Positions 1 through 9,133 are shown, counted from the first letter of the stretch. The stretch is 64,000 nt of DNA from Chitinilyticum litopenaei DSM 21440 (GCF_000428145.1 NZ_ATZJ01000019.1:1-64000), one strand, 5' to 3'. Translations and numbers: made by a program. Notes: generated from the letters alone by a model not told the origin.

Positions 1-72
1 ATCCTGTTTGCCAGCCATCACCCACTGCGTGAGGTGTATCGCCTCGCGGCAGAGGCACTGGCCAGCCCATAG
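1..72 (+). CDS. C-terminal end of a truncated CDS, function unknown
   Basis: Frame 1 is open from the window edge to a TAG at 70-72 and gives 23 residues ending in LAAEALASP. The codons are GC-rich like the neighbouring genes, so this is probably the tail of a real protein encoded mostly outside the window. Too little remains to assign a family. Confidence 0.45.
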   Translation: MLFASHHPLREVYRLAAEALASP

Positions 73-520
73 TCAAAACGAGTGCGGCCCCGACACGTTG
101 ACGCTTCGGGGGTAGGGGAAGCTGCGCCCGCAATCTGGAAAGCAGGCCAGTGCCCGCGCTGCAGAGCGGCGATCTGCTATCCGGGAGGAGTTTCTGCTGC
201 TTGAGCCCGCTCAGTGAGCAGGTGGTGAAAAATCCGGGCTAGGGTGAAATCAGCAGCATCACACCGTAAGGCAGTAGCAGCTCCCGCCAACTGATGGAGG
301 CTGGACTGAGCGCACGCTGGTTTAGGCCGGAAATTTGCTGCAGGCTATGACGTTGGATGAATGTGTTGCTTGAGTATGTGTATTGCCGCCAGGCAGAGCG
401 TCCCGCTGCAGTTGGGCTGGCCGTTGCAATCAACAAGCAAACTGTGAAGCCGAACCTCAAATCTGAAGGAGCTCCCGGGGCGCCATGACAGCGTGTCTCT
501 ACTCAGTACAAAAACGCAAA
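73..520. other. Intergenic stretch without a recognisable gene
   Basis: About 450 bases between the partial CDS and the ppiD terminator. Two short minus-strand frames exist (239-460 and 345-551) but the first begins with TTG, neither has a well-placed ribosome binding site, they overlap each other, and neither resembles a known family. The first would start with a hydrophobic signal-like stretch, but this is not enough to call a gene. No clear repeat is seen here. Confidence 0.5.
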
Positions 521-550
521 TGCCCTTGCCACATGAAAATGGCAAGGGCA
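521..550 (-). terminator. Rho-independent terminator of ppiD
   Basis: A perfect 10-bp stem (TGCCCTTGCC at 521-530 and its complement at 541-550) surrounds a 10-nt loop. On the minus strand the stem is followed by TTTGCGTTTTTG. It lies 21 nt past the ppiD stop codon and should end that transcript. Confidence 0.85.
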
Positions 551-571
551 TAAGTTGACAACGCCGGTGAT

Positions 572-2416
572 TTACTGGGCAGCCGAAGCAGCTGGCGCCT
601 CTTTCTTGCTGGCCGGAGCGCTCACCTTGTACTGCGTCTTCAGGTGGTCGATCAGCGCCAGTGCTTCGCGGTTGGACTGCTGCTGCTGCAGCATGCCAGT
701 CAACTGTTCGCGGCTTTGTGCATTCAGGGGTTGGGCTGCCTCAACCTTCTCGATACGCATGATCATGTAGCCGCGCCCAGGTACGTCGGTACCTACATAT
801 GCCGGCAGCTTGTCGAGCTTGGCCTTGAAGATGTCCTTGGCCGGCCCGGGCATGGCGACGGCTTGTTCCTGGCGTACCGGCTGGGCTGCGCTCCAGTTCA
901 GGCCAAGCGCCGTACCGGCCTGCAGCTGCTTGAGTTTGGCCTCGCCATCCTGTTTGGCGAGCACGCCAGCCTTCTCGAGTTTGAGCTGTTGCTCGATCTG
1001 TGCCTTTACTTCATCAAGCTTGGCGACCTGCTCCGGTCGATGCTCGACAATGCGTGCGGCAACATAGACACCCGGTGCCACTTCCACGGCTGACGTGTTG
1101 TGTTTGCTCTTGACCACATCGGCGTCAAATACGGCCTCCAGCAGCTTCGGCTTGTTGAGCTCCGGCGCTGCGGCACCCTTGCGGCTGACCCAATCACTGG
1201 TCTGGATGGTGAGCTTGAACTTGTCGGCCGCCGGCTTGAGCGAGCTGGCCTCCTGGTAAAGGACTTCGTTCAGGTCTTCGACCATTTTCTGCAATTGTGC
1301 CTGTACTTGCTGCTGCTTCAGACGGGCCTCGATTTCCGGTTTTACCTCGGCCAGCTGACGTGCCTTGATATCGTCCACCAGCAGGATGCTGACACCCTGC
1401 GGCGTTTCGATGACATCACTGACCTGGCCCTTGGCCAGACCAAATGCAGCCGTATCAAAAGCGGGGCTACCGCTCACGCCCTTGGCCAGATAACCGAGGT
1501 CGCCGCCGTTTGGTGCGGAAATCGGGTCTTGCGATTTGGCCTTGGCCACTTCGGCAAAGGTTGCCGGGGCGGCCTTCAGCTGGGCTTGCAGGGCTTGCGC
1601 CTCCTTGCGTACAGCTGCCTTGGCGGCATCGTCGGCACTGGCCGGGAAGTTGAGCTGGAGCACGCGAATTTTGCGCTCTTCCTTGGCAAGCTCCTGCTTG
1701 TGCTCGTTGAAATACTTGCTGATCTCGGCATCAGGAACAGTAATGCTGGCGCTGAGCTGCTCCTGGCTTAGCACAATATATTCCAGCCGGGCCGTCTCCG
1801 GCTGTTTGAAGAGAGCCTGGTTTGCCTTGTAGAAATTGTTGACTTCTTCGGGACTGATGCTGACCTTGGCCAGGAAGTCCTGCACCGGCAGGGTAGCAAC
1901 AGCCACATGCCGGGTTTCACCCAGAATGCGATTCATCAGCTCCAGTGTGGCAGTGCTGACAAAGTTGCTGGCGAACACCGGCTGCAGCAGCTGGTTGATG
2001 ATGACATTCTTGCGCACCATCTCTTCATACTGCTCGACGGTCATATTGCGTGCCTTGAGCATTTCCTTGTAACGCTCGGGATCGAACTGGCCTTCGGAAG
2101 CACTGATATTGCGCTTGATGAGCTCGGCCAGATCGGCGTCACTGATTGCCAGCCCTGACTCCTTGCCCTGCAGCGTCAGCAGCCGCTCCTGAATCAGCTG
2201 CTCGAGTACGGCCGCCTTTTGCTCGTCCGGGACATTTTCGCCATTGGTAAAGCGATAAAAATCAAGCCCGGTGATCTTGCTGCTGCCGACCTTGGCAAGC
2301 GGGGGCTCTTCGCCCATATCGGACAAGCTCAACCCGCCCGTTACAATCAAACCTAGCGCTACGCACCCGAGCAGAATCTGGGCGGCAGTTTTATTCTTCT
2401 GGACAAAATCAAACAT
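572..2416 (-). CDS. ppiD: Periplasmic folding chaperone / peptidyl-prolyl isomerase PpiD (SurA/parvulin type)
   Basis: Encodes 614 residues. The start at 2416 gives MFDFVQKNK followed by a single membrane anchor (about residues 12-32, AAQILLGCVALGLIVTGG), as in PpiD. The open frame runs further upstream, but only through the tRNA-Asp gene, so longer starts are rejected. Then come a SurA-N-like region and a parvulin-type domain around residues 260-360 (APNGGDLGYLAKG, VIETPQGVSILLV). PpiD is anchored in the inner membrane with its bulk in the periplasm and helps newly exported proteins at the Sec translocon. It is the last gene of the conserved tig-clpP-clpX-lon-hupB-ppiD order and ends at a strong terminator. 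Confidence 0.93.
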   Translation of the reverse strand: MFDFVQKNKTAAQILLGCVALGLIVTGGLSLSDMGEEPPLAKVGSSKITGLDFYRFTNGENVPDEQKAAVLEQLIQERLLTLQGKESGLAISDADLAELIKRNISASEGQFDPERYKEMLKARNMTVEQYEEMVRKNVIINQLLQPVFASNFVSTATLELMNRILGETRHVAVATLPVQDFLAKVSISPEEVNNFYKANQALFKQPETARLEYIVLSQEQLSASITVPDAEISKYFNEHKQELAKEERKIRVLQLNFPASADDAAKAAVRKEAQALQAQLKAAPATFAEVAKAKSQDPISAPNGGDLGYLAKGVSGSPAFDTAAFGLAKGQVSDVIETPQGVSILLVDDIKARQLAEVKPEIEARLKQQQVQAQLQKMVEDLNEVLYQEASSLKPAADKFKLTIQTSDWVSRKGAAAPELNKPKLLEAVFDADVVKSKHNTSAVEVAPGVYVAARIVEHRPEQVAKLDEVKAQIEQQLKLEKAGVLAKQDGEAKLKQLQAGTALGLNWSAAQPVRQEQAVAMPGPAKDIFKAKLDKLPAYVGTDVPGRGYMIMRIEKVEAAQPLNAQSREQLTGMLQQQQSNREALALIDHLKTQYKVSAPASKKEAPAASAAQ

Positions 2417-2533
2417 GAACGGGTTGCTCCCCTGCTTTTTTGTGCCCGTATCATGCCAGAACGCAGACCCCGTGTCTTCGGGCCTGGCCGCATGGGCATA
2501 GAAAAAGGGCAAACCGGAGTTTGCCCTTGAATT

Positions 2534-2610
2534 TGGCGGAGCGGACGGGGCTCGAACCCGCGACCCCCGGCGTGACAGGCCGGTATTCTGACCAACTGAA
2601 CTACCGCTCC
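2534..2610 (-). tRNA. tRNA-Asp (GTC)
   Basis: A complete 77-nt cloverleaf on the minus strand: acceptor GGAGCGG pairs with CCGCTCC, the T-arm carries GGTTCGAGCC, the anticodon loop is CTGTCAC with anticodon GTC, and CCA is encoded. It lies between hupB and ppiD, as in several betaproteobacteria. A 7-bp hairpin (TGGCGCC/GGCGCCA, 2614-2630) precedes its 5' end. Confidence 0.97.
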
Positions 2611-2726
2611 CGATGGCGCCATTGGCGCCAGGCCTGAGTGGCATATTGCACGCTAGCGCAACTGCTGCCCGGCCAGGTATTCACATTCTCAACCGGCTCG
2701 TACCAAACAAGCCAATCGCCAAGACA

Positions 2727-2999
2727 TTACTGAACAGCGTCCTTCAGGGACTTGCCAGCACGGAATTTCGGCTGCTTGGCAGCGTCGATCTGAATGGACT
2801 CGCCAGTACGCGGATTGCGGCCGGTGCGAGCTTCACGCTCGGCAACATAGAAAGAACCGAAGCCCACCAGGGTCACTTCCTGGCCAGCTTTGAGTGCGCC
2901 GGAAATGGCGTCGATGGTTGCATCAAGAGCTTTGCCGGCAGCAGCCTTGGAGAGGCCTGCGGATTCAGCGATGGCGTCGATCAGTTCCGATTTATTCAC
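2727..2999 (-). CDS. hupB: DNA-binding protein HU-beta
   Basis: A 90-residue HU protein, the normal family length. The start is GTG at 2999, preceded by AAGGGG. Visible hallmarks are the helical N-terminus MNKSELIDAIAESAGLSK, the core GFGSF, and the beta-arm region with GRNP (TGRNPRTGESI) whose proline intercalates into DNA. HU bends and compacts nucleoid DNA as a dimer. It follows lon on the same strand but has its own strong promoter, so it can be expressed independently of heat-shock control. Confidence 0.97.
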   Translation of the reverse strand: MNKSELIDAIAESAGLSKAAAGKALDATIDAISGALKAGQEVTLVGFGSFYVAEREARTGRNPRTGESIQIDAAKQPKFRAGKSLKDAVQ

Positions 3000-3051
3000 T
3001 TACATCCCCTTCGTTTTGGTTGGTTTAGTCCAGTCAGCCGATTGCTTAAGC

Positions 3052-3081
3052 TTTATAACAAGCGGCAAAAAAAAGTGTCAA
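3052..3081 (-). promoter_or_regulatory. Sigma-70 promoter of hupB
   Basis: On the minus strand TTGACA (3076-3081) is followed after 18 nt by TATAAA (3052-3057). The -35 box directly abuts the lon stop codon (3082-3084). The near-consensus boxes fit a highly expressed nucleoid protein. Confidence 0.75.
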
Positions 3082-5499
3082 CTAGTGTTTGGTGCTATGT
3101 GTTCCCGTTTCCACGCCCGGGGCGTCGGCAGCCACTTCCGGCGCAGCCTCCACGCCTTCCAGCGGGATGGGCTGAGACTCCAGCGCAAGCGCAAGCACCT
3201 GATCGATCCATTTTACCGGATGAATCTTGAGACCGCGCTTTACATTGTCGGGAATCTCGGTGAGATCCTTCGCGTTGCCCTCCGGAATCAGCACATGCTT
3301 GATGCCACCGCGCATGGCGGCCAGCAGCTTTTCCTTGAGGCCACCGATCGGCAATACCTCGCCACGCAGGGTGATTTCACCAGTCATGGCAACATCACAG
3401 CGCACCGGAATGCCGGTCAGAATCGATGTCAGGGCTGTCGTTATGGCGATACCAGCAGACGGACCATCCTTTGGGGTTGCCCCTTCGGGCAAGTGGATGT
3501 GGATATCATGCTTTTCATAGAAACCCGGGTCGATGCCAAGATGCGAAGCGCGAGCCCGCACAACCGAAAGCGCCGCCTGAATGGATTCCTGCATGACCTC
3601 ACCCAGCTGACCAGTCTGGATCATTTTGCCCTTGCCGGCAAACTTGACCGCCTCGATGGTCAGCAATTCGCCCCCCACCTCGGTCCAGGCCAAGCCAGTC
3701 ACCTGGCCGACCTGATTCTGCTTTTCAGCCTGTCCGAAGTCATAACGGCGCACACCCAGGTATTTTTCCAGTGCCTTCGCGCTGACGGTAATCTTCTTGT
3801 CGCTGGGGTTAAGCAGCAGCGCCTTGACCACCTTGCGGCAGATCTTGGCGATCTCGCGATCCAGGCTGCGCACGCCCGCTTCGCGGGTGTAGTAGCGGAT
3901 GATATCGCGCACGGCGGATTCCTGGACAACCAGTTCCCCCTCCTGCAGGCCATTGGCCTTCATCTGCTTGGGTACCAGATACTTCTGGGCAATATTGACC
4001 TTCTCGTCCTCGGTGTAGCCGGCCAGGCGTATCACTTCCATCCGGTCCAGCAAGGGAGCGGGAATATTCAGCGAATTAGCGGTGGCGACGAACATCACGT
4101 CAGAAAGATCGTACTCGACTTCGAGATAGTGATCGGAGAATGAATGGTTCTGCTCCGGATCAAGGACTTCCAGCAATGCCGATGACGGGTCACCACGAAA
4201 ATCCTGGCCAAGCTTGTCGACTTCATCAAGCAGGAACAACGGATTTTTCACGCCGACCTTGTTCATGCTCTGCAGGATCTTGCCAGGCATTGAACCGATG
4301 TAGGTGCGGCGATGACCACGGATCTCGGCCTCATCGCGCACGCCGCCGAGCGCCATGCGCACAAACTTGCGATTCGTTGCTCGGGCAATGGATTCACCAA
4401 GCGAGGTCTTGCCCACGCCCGGGGGGCCAACCAGACACAGGATGGGGCCCTTGAGTTTTTCGACGCGCTGCTGGACAGCGAGGTACTCGACAATGCGTTC
4501 CTTGACCTTCTCAAGACCGTAGTGATCCGCATCCAGCACGGTTTCGGCCTCGGCCAGGTCCTTGCTGATCTTGGTTTTCTTTTTCCAAGGCAGGTTGACC
4601 ATGGTGTCGATGTAGTTGCGCACCACGGTGGCTTCGGCCGACATCGGCGACATCATGCGCAGCTTCTTGAGTTCGGCTTCGGCCTTTTCACGGGCCTCCT
4701 TGCTCATTCCCACCGTCTTGATGCGCTTTTCCAGTTCGTCCAGATCGGCGTTTTCATCCAGCTCGCCGAGCTCTTTCTGAATCGCCTTGACCTGTTCGTT
4801 GAGATAATACTCGCGCTGACTCTTCTCCATCTGGCGCTTCACGCGGCCACGGATGCGCTTTTCTACCTGCAGGATGTCCAGTTCGGCTTCCAGCTGCTTG
4901 AGCAGATGCTCGATGCGATCCTTCACGGAAGGCATTTCGAGAATGACCTGCTTCTGATCGAGTTTCAGCGGCAAATGGGCAGCAACCGTATCCGCAAGGC
5001 GGCCGGCAGACTCGATACCGGACAGTGATGTAAGAATCTCCGGCGGGATTTTCTTGTTCAGCTTGACGTACTGGTCAAACTGGGCAAGCAGGGCGCGCCG
5101 CATTGCCTCGACTTCATGATTCAGGTCGTCTTCTGGCGACAGCGGTTCAGCTACCGCACTGAAGTAGCCTTCTTCTTCATTGAGTGCATGCAGCTGGGCG
5201 CGCTGACTGCCTTCGACGAGGACCTTGACGGTACCATCCGGCAATTTCAGCAATTGGAGGACCGTGGCAATGGTGCCGACTTCATAGACATCCGCCAGGG
5301 TGGGCTCATCCTTGGCGGCGTTCTTTTGCGCGGCAAGCAGGATGGGAGTGCCGTTTTCGGTCGCCACTTCCAGCGCGCGGATCGACTTGGGGCGTCCCAC
5401 GAACAGGGGGATGACCATGTGCGGAAACACCACGACATCGCGCAGCGGCAGCATCGGAAAGGTGACAGGATCGGAGGGCAGAACGTGTGGATCGGACAT
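3082..5499 (-). CDS. lon: ATP-dependent Lon protease
   Basis: An 805-residue LonA. The N-terminal substrate-binding domain (PMLPLRDVVVFPHMVIPLFVGR) is followed by a coiled region, an AAA+ module with Walker A GPPGVGKT at residues 358-365 and Walker B FLLDEVDK near 422, and a C-terminal protease with the catalytic serine S681 in PKDGPSAG and lysine K722. It degrades misfolded and regulatory proteins in the cytoplasm. It lies downstream of clpX on the same strand, separated by 96 nt that hold a promoter and overlapping palindromes, so heat-shock or independent control is likely. Confidence 0.97.
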   Translation of the reverse strand: MSDPHVLPSDPVTFPMLPLRDVVVFPHMVIPLFVGRPKSIRALEVATENGTPILLAAQKNAAKDEPTLADVYEVGTIATVLQLLKLPDGTVKVLVEGSQRAQLHALNEEEGYFSAVAEPLSPEDDLNHEVEAMRRALLAQFDQYVKLNKKIPPEILTSLSGIESAGRLADTVAAHLPLKLDQKQVILEMPSVKDRIEHLLKQLEAELDILQVEKRIRGRVKRQMEKSQREYYLNEQVKAIQKELGELDENADLDELEKRIKTVGMSKEAREKAEAELKKLRMMSPMSAEATVVRNYIDTMVNLPWKKKTKISKDLAEAETVLDADHYGLEKVKERIVEYLAVQQRVEKLKGPILCLVGPPGVGKTSLGESIARATNRKFVRMALGGVRDEAEIRGHRRTYIGSMPGKILQSMNKVGVKNPLFLLDEVDKLGQDFRGDPSSALLEVLDPEQNHSFSDHYLEVEYDLSDVMFVATANSLNIPAPLLDRMEVIRLAGYTEDEKVNIAQKYLVPKQMKANGLQEGELVVQESAVRDIIRYYTREAGVRSLDREIAKICRKVVKALLLNPSDKKITVSAKALEKYLGVRRYDFGQAEKQNQVGQVTGLAWTEVGGELLTIEAVKFAGKGKMIQTGQLGEVMQESIQAALSVVRARASHLGIDPGFYEKHDIHIHLPEGATPKDGPSAGIAITTALTSILTGIPVRCDVAMTGEITLRGEVLPIGGLKEKLLAAMRGGIKHVLIPEGNAKDLTEIPDNVKRGLKIHPVKWIDQVLALALESQPIPLEGVEAAPEVAADAPGVETGTHSTKH

Positions 5500-5532
5500 G
5501 CTTGATAGGATCCGTGGATTCGAAGTTACTCA

Positions 5533-5561
5533 ATAATGCGGGCGCGGCATTGAAAATTCAA
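5533..5561 (-). promoter_or_regulatory. Putative lon promoter
   Basis: Minus-strand TTGAAT (5556-5561) and CATTAT (5533-5538) are 17 nt apart, 34 nt before the lon start. The same stretch also reads loosely like a sigma-32 site (TTGAAT, then CCCGCATTAT), so heat-shock control is possible. The -35 box sits inside a palindrome. Confidence 0.45.
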
Positions 5562-5574
5562 TGCCGCGCGGCAT
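5542..5574. repeat. Two overlapping palindromes between clpX and lon
   Basis: GCGCGGCATTG and its complement (5542-5552 and 5559-5569) form an 11-bp stem around AAAATT. The perfect palindrome ATGCCGCGCGGCAT (5561-5574) shares its right arm, so the two hairpins are mutually exclusive. There is no T-run after the stem on the minus strand, so it is not a typical intrinsic terminator. It could attenuate read-through from clpX into lon or bind a regulator. Confidence 0.6.
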
Positions 5575-5595
5575 TTCAATCAGGCTCGGCTGCAA

Positions 5596-6876
5596 TCAGG
5601 CTGCGGCGTCGGAGGTGTCGGCAGTCGGCTTGTGGACGAATTCGGGCTTCTGGCCGTCGATCACGACAGCTTCGCTGACCACGACACGCTCGATATCCTG
5701 CATGGCGGGCAGCTCATACATCGTATCAAGCAGGGTCTGCTCCATGATGGACCGCAGGCCGCGCGCACCGGTCTTGCGCTCCATGGCCTTGCGGGCGATG
5801 GCCTTCAGTGTGTCCGGCGGCATGTCCAGCACGACATCTTCCATCTCGAACAGTTTCTGATACTGCTTGACCAGCGCGTTCTTGGGCTCGGTGAGGATGG
5901 ATACCAGCGCATCCTCGTCAAGCTCTTCCAGCGTGGCGACCACCGGCAGACGCCCCACAAACTCGGGAATCAGGCCGAAGCGAATCAGGTCGTCCGGCTC
6001 GACTTCATGCAGCAGATGGCTGATGCTGGCACCTTCATCCTTGCTGACTACTTCGGCGCCAAAGCCGATACCGCCCTTGACCGAGCGATTGCGGATGATC
6101 TTGTTGAGCCCTTCAAATGCCCCGCCACAAATGAACAGGATATTGGTGGTATCAACCTGCGGCATTTCCTGGTTGGGATGCTTGCGTCCACCATGCGGCG
6201 GCACCGAGGCGACCGTACCTTCAATCAGCTTGAGCAGCGCCTGCTGCACACCTTCACCGGAAACATCGCGAGTAATGGACGGGTTTTCCGACTTGCGGGC
6301 AATCTTGTCGATTTCATCGATATAGATAATGCCGCGCTGGGCCTTCTCGACATCGTGATCGCACTGGGCCAGCAGCTTGGCGATAATGTGTTCGACATCC
6401 TCGCCGACGTAACCCGCCTCGGTCAGCGTGGTGGCATCCGCCATGACAAAAGGCACATCCAGCATGCGCGCCATGGTTTGCGCCAGCAGGGTCTTGCCGG
6501 AGCCAGTTGGGCCGATCAGCAGGATATTGGACTTGGACAACTCGACCGAATCGTCATCCTTGCCCAGGCGCTTGGTCGAAAGGCGCTTGTAGTGGTTGTA
6601 CACCGCAACGGCGAGGATCTTCTTGGCGCGCGCCTGGCCGATCACATACTGATCCAGCACTTCACGAATTTCCGTGGGCAGGGGCAGCTTCTTGCCATCG
6701 GGCGTCACGGTCTCGATTTCCCCTTGCGCGGACTCTTCTTTCAGGATGTCCGTGCACAATTCGATGCATTCGTTGCAGATAAAAACCTGCGGGCCGGCCA
6801 CCAGCTTGACCACTTCGTGCTGGCTTTTGCCACAAAAAGAACAATAGAGAAGTTTGTCGCTGCTTTTATCGGACAT
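5596..6876 (-). CDS. clpX: ATP-dependent Clp protease ATP-binding subunit ClpX
   Basis: 426 residues from the start at 6876 (MSDKSSDKLLYCSFCGKS). A TTG-started extension of five residues is possible but less likely. The N-terminal zinc-binding domain has cysteines at 12, 15, 34 and 37. Walker A is GPTGSGKT (122-129), Walker B is IIYIDEIDKI. ClpX unfolds tagged substrates and threads them into ClpP. It lies downstream of clpP, which ends at 6969, with a hairpin terminator between them, so it may also have its own promoter. Confidence 0.97.
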   Translation of the reverse strand: MSDKSSDKLLYCSFCGKSQHEVVKLVAGPQVFICNECIELCTDILKEESAQGEIETVTPDGKKLPLPTEIREVLDQYVIGQARAKKILAVAVYNHYKRLSTKRLGKDDDSVELSKSNILLIGPTGSGKTLLAQTMARMLDVPFVMADATTLTEAGYVGEDVEHIIAKLLAQCDHDVEKAQRGIIYIDEIDKIARKSENPSITRDVSGEGVQQALLKLIEGTVASVPPHGGRKHPNQEMPQVDTTNILFICGGAFEGLNKIIRNRSVKGGIGFGAEVVSKDEGASISHLLHEVEPDDLIRFGLIPEFVGRLPVVATLEELDEDALVSILTEPKNALVKQYQKLFEMEDVVLDMPPDTLKAIARKAMERKTGARGLRSIMEQTLLDTMYELPAMQDIERVVVSEAVVIDGQKPEFVHKPTADTSDAAA

Positions 6877-6923
6877 GATGCGGATCACCAAAGCCTGATT
6901 GTTTCAGGCATCACAAGAGACAA

Positions 6924-6949
6924 ACGCCGCCAGTAAATGCTGGCGGCGT
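6924..6949 (-). terminator. Hairpin terminator between clpP and clpX
   Basis: ACGCCGCCAG (6924-6933) pairs perfectly with 6940-6949 across a 6-nt loop. On the minus strand the stem is followed by TTTGTCTCTTG, a modest T-tract. It probably stops part of the clpP transcript and lowers clpX relative to clpP. Confidence 0.65.
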
Positions 6950-6968
6950 CGGGGGTGGTTCTTGCCGG

Positions 6969-7589
6969 TCAGCCCGGCTGGCCACCGCGAGAAACCAGAA
7001 CTTCGTCAATCAGCCCGTAAGTTTTGGCATCTGCAGCGGAGAGGAAGTTGTCGCGGTCAGTATCGCGCTCAATGGTTTCAATCGACTGGCCGGTGTGCTT
7101 GGCGAGCAGCTCGTTGAGCTGACGCTTGGTTTTCAGCAGTTCCTTGGCATGGATTTCAATGTCCGACGCCTGGCCTGCCAGACCACCAATCAGCGGCTGG
7201 TGAATCATGATGCGTGAATTCGGCAGGGCAAAGCGTTTGCCCTTGGCCCCGCCGGAGAGCAGGAAAGCCCCCATGGACGCCGCCATGCCAATGCACAGGG
7301 TGGAAACATTGGGCTTGATGAACTGCATCGTGTCATAAATCGACATGCCCGCAGTCACCGAACCACCTGGCGAATTGATGTACAGGTGGATGTCCTTGTC
7401 CGGATTCTCCGACTCCAGGAACAGCAGCTGTGCCACCACGAGGTTGGCGGTCTGGTCATTGACCGGACCGACCAGGAAAACGACCCGCTCTTTCAGAAGC
7501 CGCGAGTAGATGTCGTATGAACGCTCACCACGCCCACTCTGCTCGACGACCATCGGGATATACCCGAGATTTTGCGGATCGAATTCCAT
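6969..7589 (-). CDS. clpP: ATP-dependent Clp protease proteolytic subunit ClpP
   Basis: 206 residues from the ATG at 7589, chosen because GAGG lies 6 nt upstream; a longer TTG frame to 7613 lacks this. The serine-protease triad is visible: S105 in GMAASMG, H130 in MIHQP, and D180 in DRDNF. Other signatures are INSPGGSV and the N-terminal axial loop region IPMVVEQSGRGER. ClpP forms the tetradecameric peptidase chamber served by ClpX. Its gene starts 25 nt after the tig stop, so the two are probably co-transcribed. Confidence 0.97.
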   Translation of the reverse strand: MEFDPQNLGYIPMVVEQSGRGERSYDIYSRLLKERVVFLVGPVNDQTANLVVAQLLFLESENPDKDIHLYINSPGGSVTAGMSIYDTMQFIKPNVSTLCIGMAASMGAFLLSGGAKGKRFALPNSRIMIHQPLIGGLAGQASDIEIHAKELLKTKRQLNELLAKHTGQSIETIERDTDRDNFLSAADAKTYGLIDEVLVSRGGQPG

Positions 7590-7614
7590 TGAATACCTCG
7601 TAATTGTTGTCAAA

Positions 7615-8922
7615 TTAGCCTTGCTGGCCCATCAGCTCTTCAAAGCCGACGGCTTCTTCGGTCACCTTGGCACGGGCAAGCACGAATTCAACCACATTGT
7701 CTTCCAGCGCCATCGATTCCGGTGCAGCCAGACGGCTCTTGTCCTGGTAATACCAGGCAACCACTTCTGCCGGATCTTCGTAGTTCTGGGCCAGGTCTTC
7801 AACAATGGCCTTGACCTGCTCCGGTTTGGCGACCAGTTCGTTGGCCTTCACCAGTTCGGCCAGCGCCAGACCGAGGTGCACGCGACGACGGGCTTGGGCT
7901 TCGAAGAATTGCGGATTGAACGGTACCAACTTGGGGTCAATTCCGCGTTGTTTCAAGTCCGCTTTCGCGCCTTCGACGAGGCGACCGATCTCCAGGCCGA
8001 TCAGCGACTTCGGCAGTTCAACCGGAGTCACTTCCAGCAGCGCGCTCATCACATTTTCCTTGGCGCGCGCCTTCAGGCGGAAGCGCACTTCGCGCTCCAG
8101 GTTGCCACGCACTTCAGCGCGCATCTTGTCGAGACTGCCGTCTTCGATGCCCAGGCTCTTGGCGAACTCGGCATTGATTTCCGGGAGCTTGGCTTCAGCC
8201 ACATTCTTTACGGTGATGGCGAAAACAGCGGTCTTGCCAGCCACATCCTTGCCGTGATAGTCCTCGGGGAAGGCTACTTCAACATCCTTGCTTTCCCCTT
8301 CCTTCATGCCGATCACGCCCTGCTCGAAGCCCGGCAGCATCTGGCCCTTGCCGATCAGGAAGGCATAGTTCTCTGCCTTGCCACCGTCAAAGGCAACACC
8401 GTCGATGGTGCCGGCAAAGTCGATGATCACGCGATCGCCGTCGGCTGCTGCGCGCTCGACGCGCTCGAAGCGCGTACGTTGCTTGCGCAGGATTTCGATG
8501 GTTTTTTCCACTTCGGCATCGCTTACAGCCAGCACCGGCTTCTTGACTTCGACGCCGCTCAGCTCGCCGATCTTCACTTCCGGATAAACTTCGAAAGTCG
8601 CGACGAATTCGAACTGGTCTTCAGCTGCTTCGCCTTCCTTCGGCTCGAAACGCGGATAACCGGCCACTTGCAGCTGCTGGGTTGTCACGGCCTCGGCAAA
8701 GGCGCGCTCGACGGTTTCACCCAGCACTTCTTCCTGGACGCGGAAACCATATTGCTGGGCAACGATGTTCAGCGGTGCCTTGCCCGGACGGAAACCGTCG
8801 ATCTTGGCGGTTTTGGCCACGCGCTTCAGGCGGCTGTCGACCTGCTTGGCGATTTCAGTACGCGGTACCGCGATGGCAAAACGGCGCTCGAGGCCGGCCA
8901 GGGTTTCCAGTTGAGCTTGCAT
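7615..8922 (-). CDS. tig: Trigger factor, ribosome-associated chaperone and prolyl isomerase
   Basis: 435 residues from the ATG at 8922, preceded by AAGGATG; the 14-residue upstream extension of the frame is not needed. The N-terminal ribosome-binding domain contains the region around GFRPGKAPLNIV. The FKBP-like isomerase domain (about 160-250) contains DRVIIDFAGTIDGVAFDGG. The C-terminal helical chaperone domain completes the family length. It binds nascent chains at the ribosome exit. It is the first gene of the tig-clpP-clpX run and lies 80 nt after tRNA-Leu on the same strand. Confidence 0.96.
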   Translation of the reverse strand: MQAQLETLAGLERRFAIAVPRTEIAKQVDSRLKRVAKTAKIDGFRPGKAPLNIVAQQYGFRVQEEVLGETVERAFAEAVTTQQLQVAGYPRFEPKEGEAAEDQFEFVATFEVYPEVKIGELSGVEVKKPVLAVSDAEVEKTIEILRKQRTRFERVERAAADGDRVIIDFAGTIDGVAFDGGKAENYAFLIGKGQMLPGFEQGVIGMKEGESKDVEVAFPEDYHGKDVAGKTAVFAITVKNVAEAKLPEINAEFAKSLGIEDGSLDKMRAEVRGNLEREVRFRLKARAKENVMSALLEVTPVELPKSLIGLEIGRLVEGAKADLKQRGIDPKLVPFNPQFFEAQARRRVHLGLALAELVKANELVAKPEQVKAIVEDLAQNYEDPAEVVAWYYQDKSRLAAPESMALEDNVVEFVLARAKVTEEAVGFEELMGQQG

Positions 8923-9002
8923 GTTGTCATCCTTGAACAGTAAACCGGGCAACGGCGTCACCACGGCACAAAATCGCTAAAGCTTGAGTTTTCAGTCAAT
9001 TC

Positions 9003-9087
9003 TGGTGCGCGGGGGGGGACTCGAACCCCCACACCTTGCGGCGCTGGAACCTAAATCCAGTGCGTCTACCAATTTCGCCACCCGCGC
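9003..9087 (-). tRNA. tRNA-Leu (TAG)
   Basis: An 85-nt class II tRNA with encoded CCA. The acceptor GCGCGGG pairs with CCCGCGC, the anticodon stem CTGGA/TCCAG encloses TTTAGGT with anticodon TAG, a variable arm is present, and the T-arm contains GGTTCGAGTCC. It is read towards tig and may share its transcript. Confidence 0.97.
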
Positions 9088-9133
9088 GGTTTTTGGGCCC
9101 GCAGCAAGTGCCACGCGCCAAACCAAGCTGGCG

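Noticed and set aside
239..551. Two short minus-strand frames, one with a signal-like N-terminus
   Set aside because: They overlap each other, one starts with TTG, neither has a ribosome binding site at the right distance and neither resembles a known protein; one begins inside the ppiD terminator.
2417..2644. The ppiD reading frame stays open for 76 codons upstream
   Set aside because: The extension runs through the tRNA-Asp gene and has no protein-like composition; the membrane-anchor start at 2416 fits the family.
7590..7613. Longer clpP start at 7613
   Set aside because: It would begin with TTG and overlap the tig stop region; the ATG at 7589 has GAGG at 6 nt.
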